A DNA stretch of 64,000 nucleotides, taken from assembly GCF_900021155.1 (NCBI RefSeq), contig NZ_FCNT01000075.1:45995-109994 (forward strand), read 5' to 3'. Positions within the stretch are counted from its first letter, which is position 1, and each line of letters starts with the position of its first letter. Below are positions 63,776 through 64,000 of the stretch, in pieces. The notes under the pieces are model-generated. The model had not been told where the DNA came from, made no database searches, and saw nothing but the letters and a program-made list of their open reading frames with translations. The position numbers and the translations under genes were made by a program. This stretch comes from Alistipes sp. CHKCI003. Lineage in GTDB: Bacteria > Bacteroidota > Bacteroidia > Bacteroidales > Rikenellaceae.

Positions 63776-64000
63776 AGCTATATTTTCTCTGTTTTCCATG
63801 GTTATCCATTCGTTTTCGTACAGTCGTCTCATGATGCGGCGGGCTCCTTTACCTGCGGTCCTGCGGGGCAAAACGCTGCGGCGCCTCCTCCCGGCGGTCT
63901 TCCACGGATCGGAAGCGCCGGTCGCAAAAGAATCGGTCTCCGGGAGAAGGGAGGGGCGAAGACGCCAAGTCCTTATTTTATCTAAAACATAACTAAGTAC

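Noticed and set aside
1..64000. tRNA, rRNA, CRISPR, integrase, insertion sequence or toxin-antitoxin genes
   Set aside because: None was recognised on reading both strands; a tRNA scan would be needed to exclude tRNAs fully.

Overview
The window is a chromosomal segment of a G+C-rich member of the Bacteroidales, most likely Alistipes or a close Rikenellaceae relative. This rests on SusD-free surface lipoproteins with DUF4493 and PCMD-type domains, a PF14121-type putative porin, Bacteroidetes promoters (TTTG about 20 nt before TAnnTTTG), and C+acidic lipoprotein starts typical of surface export. The species call is inference. I saw no rRNA, tRNA, CRISPR array, insertion sequence or phage gene.

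Layout. 3-7874: five consecutive + strand genes for a fimbrillin-like/DUF4493/PCMD cell-surface locus, closed by a hairpin. 8547-12180 (-): pssA, a porin and a lytic transglycosylase, divergent from manC and murF (12354-15370). 15458-25925 (+): tag, an alpha/beta hydrolase, mazG, a small conserved protein, an OPT transporter, pepT and nadE, separated by unusually long gene-poor spacers. 26154-28238: a BspA-like repeat lipoprotein. 28383-31465 (-): rpoN and asnS. 31583-41033 (+): a tightly packed run of a truncated GH2-like protein, rlmH, a LuxR-type regulator, a TonB-dependent receptor, a small lipoprotein, nadC, an LTA-synthase-like enzyme and a DUF2156-GNAT fusion. 41311-45181 (-): alpha-amylase and manganese catalase, flanked by two small hydrophilic proteins. 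46134-59672 (-): purE-purK-purL-purC-purF-purM-purN-purH-purD-folD, which is every step of de novo IMP synthesis except purB. 60572-63775 (-): pyrB, pyrE, a glutaredoxin and pyrF.

Most striking observations. (1) Two enzymes, MurF and an alpha/beta hydrolase 2 kb downstream, each carry a long in-frame low-complexity block (about 230 and 125 residues) inside an otherwise normal fold. The spacer between mazG and the next gene (18892-19410) has the same T-poor, stop-free character and is open in frame with both neighbours. (2) A dispersed, roughly 60-bp intergenic repeat with inverted ends (CCGTTTC/GAAACGG or GTTTTC/GAAAAC) occurs at least seven times. (3) Five runs of exactly nine G occur, two of them inside genes, one just after the lipobox of a surface lipoprotein. 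(4) PyrB carries at its C-terminus a PyrI-type four-cysteine zinc module without the rest of PyrI.

Functional links: the purine operon, pyr genes, nadC/nadE and mazG together form a strong nucleotide/NAD theme. pssA, murF, manC, the transglycosylase, the LTA-synthase-like enzyme and the surface lipoproteins form an envelope theme. All functional names are from reading the translations; no database search was possible.
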